Shown piece after piece: positions 4,822-6,885 of a stretch of DNA of 6,885 bases. Origin of the DNA: Chloroflexota bacterium (GTDB lineage: Bacteria > Chloroflexota > Ktedonobacteria > Ktedonobacterales > Ktedonobacteraceae); assembly GCA_005881295.1 (NCBI GenBank), contig VBHS01000098.1:1-6885 (forward strand). Reading direction: 5' to 3'. Below the pieces are notes generated by a model. That model did not search any database and was not told where the DNA came from. It saw only the letters and a list, made by a program, of their open reading frames with translations. The first letter of the stretch is position 1. The number at the start of each line of letters is the position of its first letter. A program made the position numbers and the translations under genes.

Positions 4822-5946
4822 TTATCGTGGGACCATTACTCGTAGCCGCTCGCTTGCCAGGCGGACATGCATCGGCGTTTGACCTCGCACCTCTCCATCT
4901 AATGTCACATCCTGTGGATCGGCCTCTGTCGAGATAGTGATACCTTGAGCCTGTAAATGATGAATACCTGGGATACGACTTAAATCGGCGGGATTGTGCG
5001 CAAATGAGGAAGAGTCCTCAGATGATTCAGGAGCTATAGACTGCTTTTGCAGATCAAAAAATTGTGCGAGCTTTGTGCTAAGCTTCCTCGTTACTATCTC
5101 CTCAATCACCACAATATCCAGCAGCCGGTCATTCACTTGTGCGCCTGGAATGGATAGATGCCATGCTCCGCCAAATATGGGGGCATTGATCACGGTAACC
5201 TGGAGGGCTCGACAGTGTAACGTAGTTTGCTCCATGCTCGTTGATGGTTCTGCTGTGCCCTGCTGCTGCGAAAATTGCTTTGTTTGTGGTAGTGCCAGTC
5301 CAGTAAATTGAATATCAACGTCAAGTGATCGGTGATTTCTCAGTACATCAAGAGCTGCTAATGAATAAGTGAATCGCCCGTAACGCTGGCGTGTCACAAC
5401 ATTGGTAGCCAGGCGGGCAAACTGCACATTGAGACCGGCAATCAAAGCGTGAACAAAATACCCGTGCTTTTGCAAGGGAATTCGTGAAAGTACAGGACCT
5501 TCGGGCGATGGATTCGTGGGATGTGGGGCCTGTTCTGCCGGTTGCGCTGCACCTATATCAATTTCCAGCTCTTTACCAGATATAAAGAGCTGGGCTGCTT
5601 GTGCTATATCAAGAGGAATATTTAAAGTGCGCACTATATCGTTAGCCGTGCCAAGCGGCAGTATCCCGAGAGGTAGGCCACTCTCAGCAATATGGGTGAC
5701 GACTCCTCCTACCAACCCGTCACCACCCGCCGCTATCGCGATATCAATGCCTTGTGCTCGCCATGATGCTCCCTGGGCGGGTAAGCCATCAAGTTCTGCG
5801 ATCGAGATAACCTGGGAGACATGAACCCCTGCTTCTTGAGTATGTGTCAGCGCTTGTGAAAGAAGTGCTGATCTTCCCGAATGCGGGCTATGAACGACAA
5901 TTGCATTAACAGGCTTCGCCAATATTTTTCCCTCCAGGTTTTCCAT
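4822..5946 (-). CDS. Diacylglycerol kinase-family lipid kinase
   Basis: Member of the DgkB/YegS family, which phosphorylates diacylglycerol or related lipids with ATP at the inner face of the membrane. The 374-aa product has the catalytic N-terminal domain with NAIVVHSPHSGRS (14-26), the nucleotide loop GGDGL (74-78, usually GGDGT) and LGTANDIVRTLNIP (98-111), and a C-terminal beta-sandwich with INAPIFGGAW (253-262), D273 and L275 to D277 (DRLLD), and the late DGE (350-352). It is longer than the roughly 300-aa family norm because of low-complexity inserts near 134-158, 218-241 and 301-324, so the exact lipid is uncertain. ATG at 5946 has GAGGAG only 3 bases away; TTG at 5922 has GGAGGG at 7 bases and is a real alternative (366 aa). 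A further TTG at 6009 is unlikely. Confidence 0.9.
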   Translation of the reverse strand: MENLEGKILAKPVNAIVVHSPHSGRSALLSQALTHTQEAGVHVSQVISIAELDGLPAQGASWRAQGIDIAIAAGGDGLVGGVVTHIAESGLPLGILPLGTANDIVRTLNIPLDIAQAAQLFISGKELEIDIGAAQPAEQAPHPTNPSPEGPVLSRIPLQKHGYFVHALIAGLNVQFARLATNVVTRQRYGRFTYSLAALDVLRNHRSLDVDIQFTGLALPQTKQFSQQQGTAEPSTSMEQTTLHCRALQVTVINAPIFGGAWHLSIPGAQVNDRLLDIVVIEEIVTRKLSTKLAQFFDLQKQSIAPESSEDSSSFAHNPADLSRIPGIHHLQAQGITISTEADPQDVTLDGEVRGQTPMHVRLASERLRVMVPR

Positions 5947-5992
5947 AGACTCCTCATTTTTACATCTTACTACACACAAGCATTGAGGGAAA

Positions 5993-6105
5993 GCTTGTTG
6001 CAACAGCAAGCCACCACAGCTTCAGGAGGGATAAATCATCCGGGCTTGCTTACCGCAGGATGGCCTAGAAGTGGGGGGGAGAGGAACAACACTTCTAGCC
6101 ATCTT
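5993..6105 (-). promoter_or_regulatory. Structured leader between carbonic anhydrase and lipid kinase genes
   Basis: Several inverted repeats overlap in this gap. CTAGAAGTG (6065-6073) pairs with CACTTCTAG (6090-6098) and, past one bulged C, GATGG (6059-6063) pairs with CCATC (6099-6103), with a 16-base loop holding a G7 run on the plus strand. AGCAAGCC (6005-6012) pairs with GGCTTGCT (6043-6050). GCTTG (5993-5997) competes for CAAGC (6007-6011), and CATCC (6037-6041) competes for GGATG (6058-6062). No T-run follows any of them on the minus strand, and no T-box or named riboswitch core is seen. It may be a regulatory leader of the kinase gene. Confidence 0.4.
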
Positions 6106-6137
6106 CACTTTATGGAGGATAATCTGTCTGCTTGAAA

Positions 6138-6629
6138 TCAGGTTACAGGGCGTAATCGGCCATCTTTCACATCATAAATGAAACCGCTAATCGCTATGTT
6201 CTGTGGAATAAGTGGTGACTCTCTGAGGAATGCTACATCGTCGCGAACGGACTGCTCCAGATCCTTGAAAGGGAGAAAGTCGATGTGGCTTGCATCAGCT
6301 TGCAATTCCTGATTCACCTTGTTGTGCAGATCCTCATTGCTAAACGTGAGCATGCCACAATCGGTGTGGTGAATAACCACGATCTCAGTGGTGCCGAGTA
6401 ACTGCTCTGAGATGACGAGTGAACGTAGCGCATCGGCTGCTCTTCCACCTGCATTGCGGATGACGTGGGCGTCTCCTTCCTCGAGACCGAGGGCGCGTGC
6501 CGGATCTATACGCGCATCCATACAGACGAGTACAGCGACATGCCTGGCTGGGGGCATGGCGAGGTCTCCTTTATGGAATGTTGAAGCATACGCCTCATTT
6601 GCCTTGAGAAATTCCTGAACTATTGCCAT
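6138..6629 (-). CDS. Beta-class carbonic anhydrase (Rv1284/CanA-like)
   Basis: Zinc enzyme that interconverts CO2 and bicarbonate in the cytoplasm. The start is ATG at 6629, with AAGGAGG about 6 bases upstream; the open frame runs back to 6710 but that part covers the promoter. The product is 163 aa, the same as mycobacterial Rv1284, which it resembles from memory: MPPARHVAVLVCMDARID (25-42), EGDAHVIRNAGG (51-62), LGTTEIVVIHHTDCGMLTF (78-96) and a C-terminal ISGFIYDVKDGRL (147-159). Zinc ligands are C36, H88 and C91, with the D38-R40 catalytic dyad in CMDAR. The short form lacks the N-terminal helices of plant-type enzymes. It is the first gene of a possible minus-strand unit with the lipid kinase, although 191 bases separate them. 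Confidence 0.94.
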   Translation of the reverse strand: MAIVQEFLKANEAYASTFHKGDLAMPPARHVAVLVCMDARIDPARALGLEEGDAHVIRNAGGRAADALRSLVISEQLLGTTEIVVIHHTDCGMLTFSNEDLHNKVNQELQADASHIDFLPFKDLEQSVRDDVAFLRESPLIPQNIAISGFIYDVKDGRLRPVT

Positions 6630-6689
6630 GAAGCTCCTCCTTGTAGATACAATTTGTGCTGACCGGGTAAACTCCCGTTCCCTGATAAA

Positions 6690-6718
6690 ACCATAACATA
6701 TTTCTTTCATTCTTTCAA
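6690..6718 (-). promoter_or_regulatory. Extended -10 promoter for the carbonic anhydrase gene
   Basis: Read on the minus strand, TTGAAA (6718-6713) and TATGGT (6695-6690) are 17 bases apart, with TGT directly before the -10 as an extended -10 element. The region upstream of the -35 (about 6719-6750) is almost all A and T and could serve as an UP element. RNA would start near 6683, giving a leader of about 54 bases that includes a small CGGG/CCCG hairpin (6664-6677). Confidence 0.55.
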
Positions 6719-6885
6719 ATTATCTATTTTATTCTAATTTGTTATGATAAGATGGCCATATATGAGTGCTAGCGATGCTCCTTTATGCGATAGGGACGCT
6801 TTCGCTGTAATACACGTTCACCAGCATACGCATTTTAGATGGTATAGACTTTGCTCGAATTACTACTTACTATTTCGTAATAGGT

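Noticed and set aside
5947..6009. Extension of the lipid kinase to a TTG at 6009
   Set aside because: The added residues (LLQQAFPQCLCVV) do not resemble the family start and there is no good ribosome site before the TTG.
5881..6135. 84-aa plus-strand ORF across the lipid kinase start region
   Set aside because: It overlaps the kinase start and the structured gap antisense, has no ribosome site and has a composition typical of a chance frame.
5947..6137. T-box or known riboswitch upstream of the lipid kinase
   Set aside because: I found no T-box core, no cobalamin-box-like element and no terminator hairpin with a T-run in the minus-strand gap.
6630..6710. Extension of the carbonic anhydrase to an ATG at 6710
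   Set aside because: This stretch contains the -10 of a good promoter and a strong ribosome site for the ATG at 6629, after which the protein length equals that of its relatives.
6719..6885. Gene or partial gene at the right edge
   Set aside because: All frames close within short distances on both strands; one minus-strand frame is open for 16 codons from the edge without a recognisable motif.

Overview
This window looks like an ordinary chromosomal segment from a bacterium of roughly 50% GC. The mix of genes fits a Chloroflexota lineage such as the Ktedonobacteria: khpA lies directly behind rpsP, TTG and GTG starts are plausible at several genes, the beta-carbonic anhydrase resembles mycobacterial Rv1284, and there is a signal-less BtuF-like protein. 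That assignment is an inference from gene content only. No tRNA, rRNA, insertion sequence, CRISPR array or phage gene is visible.

Left part, plus strand (1-2944): a promoter and a 110-base leader precede pyruvate kinase (pyk). Three bases after the pyk stop, a near-consensus extended -10 promoter starts the rpsP-khpA-rimM operon (ribosomal protein S16, KH-domain RNA-binding protein, 16S processing factor). These three genes act in ribosome assembly and RNA handling. The usual next genes, trmD and rplS, do not follow.

Middle part, plus strand (2945-3856): two small unrecognised genes, each with its own candidate promoter. The first (75 aa, soluble) sits behind an inverted repeat placed at the -35 position and ends in a hairpin plus T8 terminator. 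The second (87 aa, two membrane helices) has a structured leader holding a possible 23-codon upstream ORF. It ends at a 17-bp perfect inverted repeat shared with the convergent gene.

Right part, minus strand (3848-6718), read from right to left: a beta-carbonic anhydrase with a good promoter, a 191-base gap with several competing hairpins, a diacylglycerol kinase-family lipid kinase with low-complexity insertions, and 29 bases later a BtuF-like periplasmic-binding-fold protein without a signal peptide. The last two are probably co-transcribed. No biochemical link between the three is evident.

Bases 6719-6885 hold no gene I can support: an AT-rich stretch that may act as an UP element for the carbonic anhydrase promoter, then a few short inverted repeats. 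I found no clear new multi-gene system. The best candidates for undescribed biology are the structured leaders at 3411-3535 and 5947-6137 and the two orphan small genes.
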